A stretch of DNA of 64,000 nt from Streptomyces sp. WMMB303 (GTDB lineage: Bacteria; Actinomycetota; Actinomycetes; Streptomycetales; Streptomycetaceae): assembly GCF_029351045.1 (NCBI RefSeq), contig NZ_JARKIN010000001.1, positions 2,920,001 through 2,984,000 of the forward strand. The letters are read 5' to 3'. A program made the translations under genes and the position numbers. The notes below the pieces were generated by a model. That model ran no database searches. It was not told where the DNA came from and worked only from the letters and a program-made list of their open reading frames with translations. Positions 42,501-51,365 of the stretch are shown here, piece after piece (positions within the stretch are counted from its first letter, which is position 1; each line of letters starts with the position of its first letter).

Positions 42501-42716
42501 TCAGTCCTGCGTCCCCCGCCGGGCGAAGGCGACGAAGGCCGCCCACTGGGTGGACGGGACGGAGAGGAGGGGGCCGCGCTGTTGCTTGGAGTCACGGACG
42601 TACACAGTGGCGGACCTGTGAGCAACCTCCAGGCAGTTGCCCCCACCCGAACCGCTGTAGCTGCTCTTGCGCCATGACAGCTCGTCGAGCCGGGCTGCCT
42701 CCTGCTCGTTCGTCAT
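42501..42716 (-). CDS. DUF397 protein
   Basis: 71 residues: LDELSWRKSSYSGSGGGNCLEVAH...VYVRDSKQQRGPLLSVPSTQWAAFVAFAR, the complete DUF397 domain. Its ATG overlaps the TGA of the upstream XRE gene (ATGA), so the two are coupled. In Streptomyces, DUF397 proteins act with an XRE partner, and some pairs (Scr1/Scr2 type) were reported to raise antibiotic production. Its twin at 39250-39460 is broken. Confidence 0.92.
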   Translation of the reverse strand: MTNEQEAARLDELSWRKSSYSGSGGGNCLEVAHRSATVYVRDSKQQRGPLLSVPSTQWAAFVAFARRGTQD

Positions 42717-43624
42717 TGTTCTCCTGCCAACTGCTCGATGTAGACGGCTGACTCCTCGACGTTCAGCGCCTGGGATCGCAGCTTGCCATACCGCAAGGCG
42801 AATGTGCTGACCTGCTTCGGATCGCTGACGACATACCCGATGTCCTGCGCTTCAAAGTAGCCGTACTGCTGATGCCCCGAGGTTTCCACGAGGACGAATC
42901 CGCCGTTGAGACCGGTGTGGAAGCCACAGCCGATCGGCACAACCTGGATGGCCACGTTGCGCAGCGCCCCCAGGGCAAGCAGGTGCCGGTACTGCTCCCT
43001 CATCACCTCCGGACCACCTAGTTCCTGCCGCAGAGCCGCCTCTCCGATGACGAAAGAGAAGTCCACCATCGGCCGCTTGGTGAGAATCTTCTGCCTGCTC
43101 AGCCGGGCATCGATGCTGTCCTCGATCGCATCCTCGTCCAGCATGGGCACGTGCCCCTCGAACAGGGCACGCGCATACCCCTCGGTCTGCAACAGGCCCG
43201 GGATCAGCAGCGGGTCGTAGTCGAACCGGCTGACCGCCTCCATCTCCAACAGCACGAAGTCACGGAAGAAGGGCGGCAGTTTGGCGAAGTCAACATCCTC
43301 CTGGAGGGTCGAGAGGACGTCGCCCGCGTCCAGCACCCGCTCGGCCGCCAGGGTGAGCGGAGCCTTCGCGGGGCGGCGGCCCTGCTCGACGGAGGCGAGC
43401 TGTTCGGTCGAGTAGCCCAGGAGCGGGGCCAGGGCTTCTTGCGAGTACCCGGCGGCCAGCCGGAACTTGCGCAGCAGTTTGCCGTAGCCGACCCAGATGC
43501 CGGGGCGGTCGTCCTCGCGTTTGCGCTGCTGCGGGGTGGCGGCCGTGCGGGGTGCGGGGACGGCGCGGCCGTCCTTCTTCCGGTCCGGCTGCGGGGAGGG
43601 GGTGTGCTGGTTCGGGTCGGTCAT
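42713..43624 (-). CDS. XRE-family regulator with DUF5753 domain
   Basis: 303 residues from ATG 43624 (MTDPNQHTPSPQPD). After a Lys/Arg-rich leader, the HTH is GKLLRKFRLAAGYSQEALAPLLGYSTEQLASVEQGRRPAK. The DUF5753 domain follows: LLEMEAVSRFDYDPLLIPGLLQTEGYARALF and VQVVPIGCGFHTGLNGGFVLVE-like strands (here IQVVPIG). It works with the downstream DUF397 protein and probably with the ATP-binding protein encoded divergently. This trio is a recurrent actinobacterial regulatory module. Confidence 0.92.
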   Translation of the reverse strand: MTDPNQHTPSPQPDRKKDGRAVPAPRTAATPQQRKREDDRPGIWVGYGKLLRKFRLAAGYSQEALAPLLGYSTEQLASVEQGRRPAKAPLTLAAERVLDAGDVLSTLQEDVDFAKLPPFFRDFVLLEMEAVSRFDYDPLLIPGLLQTEGYARALFEGHVPMLDEDAIEDSIDARLSRQKILTKRPMVDFSFVIGEAALRQELGGPEVMREQYRHLLALGALRNVAIQVVPIGCGFHTGLNGGFVLVETSGHQQYGYFEAQDIGYVVSDPKQVSTFALRYGKLRSQALNVEESAVYIEQLAGEQ

Positions 43625-43804
43625 CGCTCTCACGTCCTCGTGCGCCCTCTTACGGGTCTCCGCGTCAACGCCGTCATGCCGTGGGTCGGTCACGGCGGAC
43701 GGCCCGTACATCCCCGCGCAAGAACGCGCGCGTGACCGTACCGGCGGCCGGCGGACGCGCTCCTGACATGGGCCACGCTAGCCGGGTGACGAGACCGTCA
43801 CGCT

Positions 43805-44338
43805 ATGAATCCGCGAACGCAGGAAATTCGCCAGTCCGGGCCACCCCAGGTGGGGGCCGGATCGGAGGTGCCGTCGGCCACGTTCTGCGTGCAGCTCAGC
43901 TCGACTCGGCGCGGAGCGCGGCTCGCGCGGCTGCTCGCGACGCAGTGGCTGGACGAGCGCGCGATCCCGTACCGCAGCACGGGCTCGCACCATGCGGCGC
44001 TGGTCGTGGCGGAGTTGGCGGCGAACGCCGTACGGCACTGCGGCAGCATCGGCCGGGACTTCCGGCTGCGTCTGACGTTGACCGGGACGGCGTCCGCCCG
44101 GCGGCGGCTGCGGGTGGAGGTCACCGACGCACGCGCGGACAAACCGCTCCCGCCCCGGGTATCGGAACCACCGTCCCCCGAGGAGGAGTCCGGGCGCGGG
44201 CTGCTGCTGGTGGACGCCCTGGCGGACCGCTGGGGCGACAGGACGGACGACCGGATCACCAAGACCCTCTGGGCGGAGTTGGCGCTGCCGGGTGAGCGGC
44301 CGAGTGCTCTTCCTGGTTCCGACAAGGCAGCTTCATGA
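43805..44338 (+). CDS. ATP-binding regulator (HATPase_c_2) of the XRE/DUF397 set
   Basis: 177 residues. GHKL motifs: N-box HAALVVAELAANAVRHCG, VEVTDARADKPLPP, and GRGLLLVDALADRWG. It is divergent from the XRE gene by about 180 bp, the usual arrangement. Proteins of this type resemble anti-sigma kinases, but in XRE/DUF397 modules their target is unsettled. The 3' end overlaps the next plus-strand ORF by about 47 bp. Confidence 0.88.
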   Translation: MNPRTQEIRQSGPPQVGAGSEVPSATFCVQLSSTRRGARLARLLATQWLDERAIPYRSTGSHHAALVVAELAANAVRHCGSIGRDFRLRLTLTGTASARRRLRVEVTDARADKPLPPRVSEPPSPEEESGRGLLLVDALADRWGDRTDDRITKTLWAELALPGERPSALPGSDKAAS

Positions 44339-44819
44339 GGTCTACGAGGCCGGGAGAGCTACTGGTTCACCGAGTGGTCGAATGCTCCAGTGTGGGCAAA
44401 GCTCCACCCGCGGTTCCGGCCACCCGCCGCGACTCGAGACGTCCTCCGCCCGAAGCGCTTCGGGCGGATCGGCGGCGCAGGCCCCGAATGCGCGGGAGGA
44501 CCCAGGCGGCGAGCCGAGCCGGCAGACGGCGCCCCTGACCAGGACTGATGCCGTCACAGTCCGCGCGCCGGCGGCGGAACGCGACCTTGCGTCCGCACCA
44601 CCCGAACTCACGCCGGCCGAACGGGAACAGCGCCGGGCGGAACAGAAACGGGAACTCGACCGCACGATGCGTCGCATGAGGGAGCACCATGAGCGGAACA
44701 TGGCCAAAGTCCCCTACCCGCAGTGCACATGCTGCACGATGCCAGTGGGCAGTCGCTGGAGCTGCTCCCACAACCCGTCCAGTCAGTACCAGCCGTTCGA
44801 CGGCCCTCTTCGGTGGTGA
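44292..44819 (+). CDS. Hypothetical Cys-rich-tail protein
   Basis: The supported part is the C-terminal 90 residues: a charged helix (LTPAEREQRRAEQKRELDRTMRRMREHHERNMAKV) followed by YPQCTCCTMPVGSRWSCSHNPSS, a four-Cys cluster that looks like a zinc ribbon or knuckle. The N-terminal half is low complexity, so the real start is unclear (GTG 44292, ATG 44382 or later). It is followed 3 bp later by the next gene and probably co-transcribed with it. Confidence 0.55.
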   Translation: MSGRVLFLVPTRQLHEVYEAGRATGSPSGRMLQCGQSSTRGSGHPPRLETSSARSASGGSAAQAPNAREDPGGEPSRQTAPLTRTDAVTVRAPAAERDLASAPPELTPAEREQRRAEQKRELDRTMRRMREHHERNMAKVPYPQCTCCTMPVGSRWSCSHNPSSQYQPFDGPLRW

Positions 44820-44822
44820 GCC

Positions 44823-45098
44823 ATGACGTGGGATGAGGACGAATACCGCGACTGTCTGCGGTCGGAGCGGCGGGCGTATGCATGGGTGATGCAACACCAT
44901 GGAGGGCTGACGCCGGTGGAGGCCGAGCAAGCCGCCCTGGAGCAGTACCCGTACGAGCCGCCTGACGCCTCGTTCCGGGGGCTCGTCTTCCATGACGAGG
45001 CATGGCACTGGGCGATGCTGGCGATCCACGGTGATCGCTACGTCGTGGAGCATCCCGAACTGGTCGGCCCGCCACATGAGTACCGGGCACTTCCGTAA
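44823..45098 (+). CDS. Hypothetical protein (91 aa)
   Basis: ATG at 44823, 3 bp after the preceding stop. Acidic, Trp/Tyr-rich protein: MTWDEDEYRDCLRSERRAYAW, then LTPVEAEQAALEQYPYEPPD and AWHWAMLAIHGDRYVVEHPEL. This Tyr/Trp-rich layout occurs in small Streptomyces proteins encoded beside XRE/ATP-binding genes. Function unknown. Confidence 0.65.
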   Translation: MTWDEDEYRDCLRSERRAYAWVMQHHGGLTPVEAEQAALEQYPYEPPDASFRGLVFHDEAWHWAMLAIHGDRYVVEHPELVGPPHEYRALP

Positions 45099-45128
45099 CC
45101 GCAGGGCGCCGGGCGGAGGCAGGTCGAC

Positions 45129-46424
45129 TCAGGTCGACGTCCGGCTGGTGCGGACCGGGCGGCGGTCGCGGAGGCGTTGCAGTGCCGTGAAGTCGTCGAA
45201 CCAGGCCGTGGTGTGTCCGGTTGCGCCGTCCTCGTGGGCGCGGACGGTGCGGGTGGCGTACACGCTGTTGAGGAGCCAGGGCTGCTTGTCGGGGCCGATG
45301 TCGCGGACCATGGCGTCGGCCTGGGCGACTCCGTAGGTGGCCACGGCGAGCTTTCCGGTGTCGCGGAACCGCTGGACCTGGTCCCGCAGGTAGTGCCGGT
45401 TCTTGTGGAACCAGGGGCTCGCGGACAGGAAGGCGTCCCATTTCTCCTGGGGGAAGGGGTTGTCCACCGCGGTCTTCAGGAGCTGCCAGACCCGGGTGTC
45501 CGGAGCGACGTCGTAGCGGCGGGCGAAGCGGGGCGGGATGCGGTCCCGCAGGTGGGTGCGCCAGTGGTGGACGAGGGAGAACTCGGTCGCGAGGAACTTC
45601 TGGTCGGAGCGCAGGTGCGGGACGACGTAGTCCAGGTACTGCTGGGCGGCGTCGAGGGAGGTCACGTGCGGGTGGATGTCGACGCCTTCGATCTCCGGAG
45701 CGCCGTGGACGAAGTCGAGCCAGCGGCGGGTGGCCGGTGTCCGCTCGGCGGGGTCGTCGAGGTGGTTGAGAGCGCCCATGTACAGGCGGGTGCGGCAGCC
45801 GTCCGGGAAGTGCTTCCTGCGGTACGCGATGACGTGCTCGGCCACGTGCTCGTAGAAGGTGTTGAGGGCGGTGCCGTCGCGGTCGGCGCGCCGACTCTCC
45901 AGGAACGGCTCGTTGCCGATCACCAGGATGTCGACCTTTCCCAGCACCGCGCGGGCCGCCTTCTCCACCCGCGCCAGTTCTGCCTCCATCGCCCGGCTCC
46001 CCGGAGCGGGGAGCGCCCGCTGCCGGTAGGGGAACTTCAGCGACAGCACGGTGCCGTAGTGCTGCTCGTGCGCGGACAGCAGGGCGGCCACCGCGCGCTG
46101 TTCGCGGACCGGTCCCCGGTCGGCCTGCGGCATCGGCAGGAAGCCCCGCAGCCAGCTCGCGGAGACGCCCCGCAGCCGGGCGAAGCTGACCTCGCCGGGG
46201 TCCTCGTTGAAGTTGGCGCCCAGGACACCGCTCGGCGCCGCTGCCGGGCGCTGCGCGGAGCCGCCGTCCTCGTGTCCGCCGTCCCCGCCCTCTCCGTCGC
46301 CTTCCGCGCTGCACCCGGCCGCCAGCAGCGCGGCGGCGGACGCGCCGAGCAGCAGGCGGCGGCGCGGGATTCCGGGGCTCCCCGGATTCGACGTACGCGG
46401 GTCCGGCGGCGGCAGGCGGTGCAT
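45129..46424 (-). CDS. Tat-exported lipoprotein resembling a TIM-barrel glycoside hydrolase
   Basis: 431 residues from ATG 46424 with a good GGAGG. Tat motif RRRLLLGAS is followed by a lipobox LAAGC, so the protein is folded before export and anchored on the membrane outside. The mature domain reads VLGANFNEDPGEVSF, then VDILVIGNEPFLES (NEP, the usual acid/base Glu of clan GH-A), GVDIHPHVT, and LATEFSLVHHW (likely nucleophile Glu). It probably cleaves a glycan, but substrate and exact GH family are not assigned. A convergent hypothetical gene lies 30 bp from its 3' end. Confidence 0.75.
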   Translation of the reverse strand: MHRLPPPDPRTSNPGSPGIPRRRLLLGASAAALLAAGCSAEGDGEGGDGGHEDGGSAQRPAAAPSGVLGANFNEDPGEVSFARLRGVSASWLRGFLPMPQADRGPVREQRAVAALLSAHEQHYGTVLSLKFPYRQRALPAPGSRAMEAELARVEKAARAVLGKVDILVIGNEPFLESRRADRDGTALNTFYEHVAEHVIAYRRKHFPDGCRTRLYMGALNHLDDPAERTPATRRWLDFVHGAPEIEGVDIHPHVTSLDAAQQYLDYVVPHLRSDQKFLATEFSLVHHWRTHLRDRIPPRFARRYDVAPDTRVWQLLKTAVDNPFPQEKWDAFLSASPWFHKNRHYLRDQVQRFRDTGKLAVATYGVAQADAMVRDIGPDKQPWLLNSVYATRTVRAHEDGATGHTTAWFDDFTALQRLRDRRPVRTSRTST

Positions 46425-46530
46425 CGGGGCCTCCTTCGCGGGCTGACGGGTTCTCCTGCCCGTCCACAACGCGAGGACACCGCGAGGCGTTCACCGCCGG
46501 CCCGTGCCGGCCCTTCCCGTCTTCCCCGGC

Positions 46531-47283
46531 TCAGTCCCGCAGGCTGTCCTCCAGCAGGCGGGCCCATTGGGCCACGACGCGCTCGCGGCGGGCGCTGTCG
46601 TCGGTGAGCAGGTTGGCGAGGCCGAGGCCGCGGGCCATGTCGAGGAGGCCCTGGACGGTCTCGCGGACGCCGGGGCGGCGCTCGTCCACGCCGAGCAGGT
46701 CGACCGCCATGCGGTGGGTCTCCCGTCCCATCCGGGCCTCCAGGTCCGCCACCCGGGGGCCGAGCTGGGGCTCGTTGGAGGCGGCGACCCACAGGTGCAG
46801 GGCCGCGCGGAACAGCGGCCCGGTGTAGAGGGCGACCAGCGCCTCGACGACGGCCCGCGCACCGGCCGGGGCCGGCAGCTCCCGCAGGGCGCGGGAGCGC
46901 TCCTCGGCGACGTATTCGACGGCGGCCGTGAAGAGGTCCTCGCGGGTGGGGAAGTGGTGCTGGGCCGCGCCGCGGGAGACGCCCGCGTGTTCGGCGACGA
47001 CGCTGACCGTGCTGCCCGACCAACCGTGCTCGGCCAGGCAGGTCACGGCGGACTCCAGCAGGCGTTGCCGGGTGGCGCGGCTGCGGTCCTGCTTGGGCGC
47101 CGCGCCCCGGGCGGTACGGTCCTGCCGGGCCGGCGCCGCACCCCGGGTCCGGCCCTGCTCAGCTCCGGTCCGGCCCTGCTCAGCCGGCGCCGTGCTCCCG
47201 TCGGCGCCCGCGATCCCGGCGGCGCCGCGCGCGCCGCCCGCGCCGCCGGTCGTCGTCCGTTCGCGCCCGGCCCGTGTGTTCAC
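46531..47283 (-). CDS. TetR-family regulator, last gene of the acyl-CoA operon
   Basis: About 250 residues; GTG at 47283 overlaps the enoyl-CoA hydratase stop (GTGA), so it is translated as part of the operon. The first 70 residues are Arg/Gly/Ala rich. The HTH is TRQRLLESAVTCLAEHGWSGSTVSVVAEHAGVSRGAAQHHFPTREDLF, typical of catabolic TetR repressors such as AcdR/FadR-like proteins. It probably represses its own operon by binding the palindrome at 55777-55790 and releases on binding an acyl-CoA intermediate. Confidence 0.9.
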   Translation of the reverse strand: MNTRAGRERTTTGGAGGARGAAGIAGADGSTAPAEQGRTGAEQGRTRGAAPARQDRTARGAAPKQDRSRATRQRLLESAVTCLAEHGWSGSTVSVVAEHAGVSRGAAQHHFPTREDLFTAAVEYVAEERSRALRELPAPAGARAVVEALVALYTGPLFRAALHLWVAASNEPQLGPRVADLEARMGRETHRMAVDLLGVDERRPGVRETVQGLLDMARGLGLANLLTDDSARRERVVAQWARLLEDSLRD

Positions 47284-48065
47284 CGCACGGGCGCCTGCCG
47301 CACTGCCCATTCGGGCTCCCGTCGTTCGAGAAAGGCCGTCATGCCCTCGCGGGCCTCGTCGGACGCGAACAGCCGCGCCGACAGTTCAGCGAGCGTACCG
47401 GTGTCCCGGTCGAAGGCGGCCAGCACCTCCCTGGTGACCAGCCGCTTCGACTCCGCGAGGCCCTGCGGGGAGCCCTGCCGCAGCCCGTCCAGGACGGGCG
47501 CCAGCGCCTCGTCCGGGTCGTCGGCGGCCAGCGTGATCAGGCCGATCCGGGCGGCCTCGGCCGGGCCGAACCGTTCGCCGGTGAGGTAGTAGCGGGACAT
47601 CGCGCGCGGGTCGGTGCGCGGCAGCACCGGCAGGGAGATCACCGCCGGGGCCACCCCGATCCGGGCCTCCGTGAAGGCGAACGTCGCCCCCGGACCGGCG
47701 ACAGAGATGTCGCAGGCCGCCAGCAGCCCGGTGCCGCCCGCGCGGACGTGGCCGCTGACCCGGGCGACGACGGGCTTGGGGAAGGCCACCACGGTGCGCA
47801 GCAGGCGGGCCAGCTCCAGCGGCGCGTCCGTCGGGCCCTCGTGTGCGCGCGCCTCGCTCAGGTCGGCACCGGCGCAGAAGGTGTTCCCGGTGTGGGTGAG
47901 CAGCACGGCGCCGACGCCGGGGTCGGCCTCAGCGCGTTCCAGTTCCGCGTACAGCTCGGCCACCAGGCGGGTGGAGAGCGCGTTGCGGTTGTGCGGGGAG
48001 TCGAGGATGAGGGTGCGGACGCCGCCGGCGGTGGCGGTCCCCAGCGTCCTCTCGGGCGCGGCCAT
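47280..48065 (-). CDS. Enoyl-CoA hydratase/isomerase (crotonase)
   Basis: 261 residues. Crotonase features: LDSPHNRNALSTRL near the N-terminus, the oxyanion-hole segment FCAGADLSEA, and ARVSGHVRAGGTGLLAACDISVAG with EARIGVAPAVI. In this operon it would hydrate the unsaturated product of the acyl-CoA carboxylase, analogous to methylglutaconyl-CoA or isohexenylglutaconyl-CoA hydratases. Its ATG overlaps the acyl-CoA dehydrogenase stop (ATGA). Confidence 0.92.
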   Translation of the reverse strand: MAAPERTLGTATAGGVRTLILDSPHNRNALSTRLVAELYAELERAEADPGVGAVLLTHTGNTFCAGADLSEARAHEGPTDAPLELARLLRTVVAFPKPVVARVSGHVRAGGTGLLAACDISVAGPGATFAFTEARIGVAPAVISLPVLPRTDPRAMSRYYLTGERFGPAEAARIGLITLAADDPDEALAPVLDGLRQGSPQGLAESKRLVTREVLAAFDRDTGTLAELSARLFASDEAREGMTAFLERREPEWAVRQAPVR

Positions 48066-49231
48066 CAGTACGACCTCGGCAGGCCGAGGGTCTGGTGGGA
48101 GACGTAGTTGAGGATCATCTCCCTGCTGACCGGGGCGATCCGCGTCACCCGGGACGCGGCGATCATCGCGGCGAGCCCGTACTCGCGGGTGAGCCCGTTG
48201 CCGCCGAGGGTGTGCACGGCTTGGTCCACGGCCCGCACACACGCTTCTCCGGCGGCGTATTTGGCCATGTTCGCCGCCTCGCCCGCGCCGGTGTCGTCGC
48301 CCGCGTCGTAGAGCCGGGCCGCCTTCTGCATCATCAGCCGTGCGCACTCCACCTCGATGTGCGCCTGGGCCAGCGGGTGGGCGATGGCCTGGTGGGCGCC
48401 GATCGGCTCCTTCCACACCTGGCGGGTGCGGGCGTACTCCAGTGCCCGCTCGATCGACCAGCGCGCCATGCCCAGCGCGAAGGCGGCCGTCATGATGCGT
48501 TCGGGGTTGAGACCGGCGAAGAGCTGGAGCAGCCCCGCGTCCTCGTCGCCGACCAGGGCGTCGGCCGGGAGGCGCACATCGTCCAGCACCAGCTCGAACT
48601 GCTTCTCCGGCGCGTCGACCGCCATGTCGATCATGTTGTAGGTGAAGCCGGGGGTGTCGCGGGGGACGACGAACAGGCAGGGCTTGAGCTTCCCCGTCCT
48701 GGCGTCCTCGGTGCGGCCGACGATCAGGGTGGCGTCGGCGATGTCGACGCCGGAGATGAAGACCTTCCGGCCGGTCAGCAGCCAGTCGCCGGTGGCCGGG
48801 TCGCGGCGGGCCGTGGTCGTGATGCGGTGCGAGTTGGAGCCGGCGTCAGGCTCGGTGATGCCGAAGGCCATCTTCCGGGTGCCGTCGGCCAGTCCGGGCA
48901 GCCAGGTGCGCTGCTGCTCCTGGGCGCCGAAGCGGGCTATCACCGTGCCGCAGATCGCCGGGGAGACGACCAGCATCAGCAGCGGGCAGCCCGCGGCGCC
49001 GAGTTCCTCCAGCACGATGGACAGCTCCTGGATGCCGCTGCCGCCGCCTCCGTACTCCTCGGGGAGGTTGACCCCCAGATAGCCGAGCTTCGCGGCTTCC
49101 GCCCACAGCTCGTCGGTGTGCTTGCCGTCCGCGACGACCTGCGCGAAGTAGTCGCGGCCGTAGCGCTTGCCGAGTGCGGCGACCGAGGCGCGCAGTGCGG
49201 TGTGCTCCTCGGTTTCGATCAGGCCGGTCAT
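48065..49231 (-). CDS. Acyl-CoA dehydrogenase
   Basis: 388 residues. FAD-binding signatures: AFGITEPDAGSNSHRI and VFISGVDIADATLIVGR, and the C-terminal QAVHTLGGNGLTREYGLAAMIAASRVTRIAPVSREMILNYV. It oxidises an acyl-CoA to the 2,3-enoyl-CoA, feeding the carboxylase step in Liu/Atu-type pathways. The usual active-site Glu region is not obvious, so the substrate class remains open. A 137-bp gap with small repeats separates it from the biotin carboxylase gene upstream. Confidence 0.92.
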   Translation of the reverse strand: MTGLIETEEHTALRASVAALGKRYGRDYFAQVVADGKHTDELWAEAAKLGYLGVNLPEEYGGGGSGIQELSIVLEELGAAGCPLLMLVVSPAICGTVIARFGAQEQQRTWLPGLADGTRKMAFGITEPDAGSNSHRITTTARRDPATGDWLLTGRKVFISGVDIADATLIVGRTEDARTGKLKPCLFVVPRDTPGFTYNMIDMAVDAPEKQFELVLDDVRLPADALVGDEDAGLLQLFAGLNPERIMTAAFALGMARWSIERALEYARTRQVWKEPIGAHQAIAHPLAQAHIEVECARLMMQKAARLYDAGDDTGAGEAANMAKYAAGEACVRAVDQAVHTLGGNGLTREYGLAAMIAASRVTRIAPVSREMILNYVSHQTLGLPRSY

Positions 49232-49337
49232 GTGCGACTCCCTGAGGTTGCTGGCACGGTTGCGGTTCCGCCCCGGCCGGCGCGCGGGCCGCGGGCCGGA
49301 GCCCTGTCATGAGGTGGCGGCGGCTCGTGGACTGAGG

Positions 49338-49379
49338 CTCATGGGGTGGTGGCCCGTGGAATGCCGACTCATGGGGTGG
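49338..49379. repeat. 12-bp direct repeat CTCATGGGGTGG
   Basis: Copies at 49338-49349 and 49368-49379, 30 bp apart, in the gap between the carboxylase alpha and dehydrogenase genes; the second overlaps the carboxylase stop codon. Too small to assign a role. Confidence 0.6.
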
Positions 49380-51336
49380 CCGCGGCTGGTGGGGTGACGA
49401 CAGCGAGCACGGCGCCCACCTCGACCTGCCGGCCGACGGCGACCCGCAGTTCGGTGACCGTCCCGTCGGCGGGGGCCACCACGCGGTGCTCCATCTTCAT
49501 CGCCTCCAGCCACAGCAGCGGCTGGCCGGCGGCGACCTCGGCGCCCTCGGCGATCCCCTCGGCCACCCGGACGACGGTGCCGGGCAGTTGGGCGAGCAGC
49601 GAGCCGGGTGCGGTGTCGGCGGCGGGCTCGGCGAGCCGCGGCCGGGCGGTGAAGGCGTGGCGTCCGGCGAAGACGCGGTCACCGTGCACCGCGACGTCGA
49701 ACCCGCGCCGCACCCCGTCCGCCTCCAGGACGACGTGGTCGGCGCGGACGGAGACGGCCCGCACCCCGGGGTGGGCCGCGGGCTCCGGTGCGACGCCGCC
49801 GCGGCCCCACACGTACCGCACCTCGTGCTCGGTGCCGTCGCCGTCGAGGTAGCGGCGGCTCGCCGGGGCGGAGGGCAGGTTGCGCCAGCCGCCGACCCGG
49901 GCGGCGAGCCGCGGCCTGCCGGGCGCGTCCCGGACGGCCTCGGCCAGCGCGGCGGCCAGCACCGCGTGTCCGGCGCCGCCTGGCGTGTCCGCGAGTTCGG
50001 GCGCGGTGAGTCCGGCGAGGTGGCGGTCGTAGAAGCCGGTGTCGAGGCGGCCGGCGGCGGGGTCGGCGAAGTCGGGGTGGCGCAGCGACCGCACCAGCAG
50101 GTCCCGGTTGGTGACCGGGCCGTGCACGGTCGCCTGCTCCAGGGCGCGGGCGAGTTTCCGTACGGCGGCCTCGCGGGTCGGCGCCCAGGCGACGACCTTG
50201 GCGAGCATCGGGTCGTAGTGGACGCCGATCAGGCTACCGTCCTCGACGCCGGAGTCGACACGCAGCTGTCCGGCGCCGCTGCCCGGTATCGCCAGCCGCC
50301 ACAGTCTGCCGGTCTGCGGCTGCCAGTCGCGGGCCGGGTCCTCCGCGTACAGCCGGGCCTCGACCGCGTGGCCGTGCGCGGCGGGCGGGCCCTCGGTGGG
50401 GAGGGCCGCGCCCTCGGCGATCCGGATCTGCTGGGCGACCAGATCGAGGCCGAAGACGGCCTCGGTCACCGGGTGCTCGACCTGGAGGCGGGTGTTCATC
50501 TCCAGGAAGGAGGGCTCGCCGCGGTCGGAGACGAGGAACTCGACGGTGCCCGCGCCCGTGTAGTCGACGGTGCGGGCGACGGCGACGGCCGCCTCCTCCA
50601 GGGTGGTGCGCAGCGCGTCGTCCAGTCCGGGCGCGGGCGCCTCCTCGACGACCTTCTGGTGGCGCCGCTGGAGCGAGCAGTCCCGGGTGCCCAGCGCCCA
50701 GACGGTGCCGTGGCCGTCGGCGAGGACCTGCACCTCGACGTGCCGGCCGCGCTCCAGGTAGGGCTCGACGAAGACGTCGCCGTCCCCGAACGCGGCGGCC
50801 GCCTCGGCGCGGGCGGCGGCGAGTTCGTCCTCCAGTGCGGCGCGGTCGCGCACCACGCGCATGCCGCGGCCGCCGCCGCCCGCCGCGGCCTTGACCAGCA
50901 CCGGCAGGTCGGCCTCCCGCACCCGGTCCGGCTCCAGCGACGGCGGCAGCGGCACCCCGGTGCCGGCCAGCAGTTTCTTGGCGGCGGTCTTGGAGGCCAT
51001 GGCCTCGATCGCGGCGGGCGGCGGCCCGATCCACACCAGTCCGGCGTCCTGGACGGCGCGGGCGAAGCCGGCGTTCTCGGAGAGGAAGCCGTAGCCGGGA
51101 TGGACGGCGTCGGCGCCCGCGGCGAGGGCGGCCCGCACCACGAGGTCGCCGCGCAGATAGGTGTCGCCGGGGGCGCTGCCGGGCAGCGGCACGGCGGCGT
51201 CGGCCTCGCGGACGTGCGGGGCCTCGGCGTCCGCGTCGGAGTGCACGGCGACGGTGGCGATGCCCAGTTCGCGGCAGGTGCGGAAGACGCGCCGGGCGAT
51301 CTCGCCGCGGTTGGCGACGAGGACGGACTGGATCAT
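49369..51336 (-). CDS. Acyl-CoA carboxylase alpha subunit (biotin carboxylase plus BCCP)
   Basis: 655 residues. Biotin carboxylase: VLVANRGEIARRVFRTCRELG, the ATP-grasp Gly-rich loop KAAAGGGGRGMRVV, and FLEMNTRLQVEHPVTE. The C-terminal biotinyl domain has EAMKMEH with the biotin Lys. It carboxylates biotin using ATP and bicarbonate, then passes CO2 to the beta subunit encoded upstream. Organisation matches the MccA/AtuF/PccA group. ATG 51336 lies 29 bp after the beta-subunit stop, with GGGAG in the gap. Confidence 0.94.
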   Translation of the reverse strand: MIQSVLVANRGEIARRVFRTCRELGIATVAVHSDADAEAPHVREADAAVPLPGSAPGDTYLRGDLVVRAALAAGADAVHPGYGFLSENAGFARAVQDAGLVWIGPPPAAIEAMASKTAAKKLLAGTGVPLPPSLEPDRVREADLPVLVKAAAGGGGRGMRVVRDRAALEDELAAARAEAAAAFGDGDVFVEPYLERGRHVEVQVLADGHGTVWALGTRDCSLQRRHQKVVEEAPAPGLDDALRTTLEEAAVAVARTVDYTGAGTVEFLVSDRGEPSFLEMNTRLQVEHPVTEAVFGLDLVAQQIRIAEGAALPTEGPPAAHGHAVEARLYAEDPARDWQPQTGRLWRLAIPGSGAGQLRVDSGVEDGSLIGVHYDPMLAKVVAWAPTREAAVRKLARALEQATVHGPVTNRDLLVRSLRHPDFADPAAGRLDTGFYDRHLAGLTAPELADTPGGAGHAVLAAALAEAVRDAPGRPRLAARVGGWRNLPSAPASRRYLDGDGTEHEVRYVWGRGGVAPEPAAHPGVRAVSVRADHVVLEADGVRRGFDVAVHGDRVFAGRHAFTARPRLAEPAADTAPGSLLAQLPGTVVRVAEGIAEGAEVAAGQPLLWLEAMKMEHRVVAPADGTVTELRVAVGRQVEVGAVLAVVTPPAAATP

Positions 51337-51365
51337 TCGCTGCTCCCTCTGCGACGGTGCGCGGC

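Noticed and set aside
33200..45100. Phage defence island
   Set aside because: No restriction, CBASS, retron, Abi or similar defence hallmark was seen. The content is IS debris, regulators, an exporter and unknown proteins.
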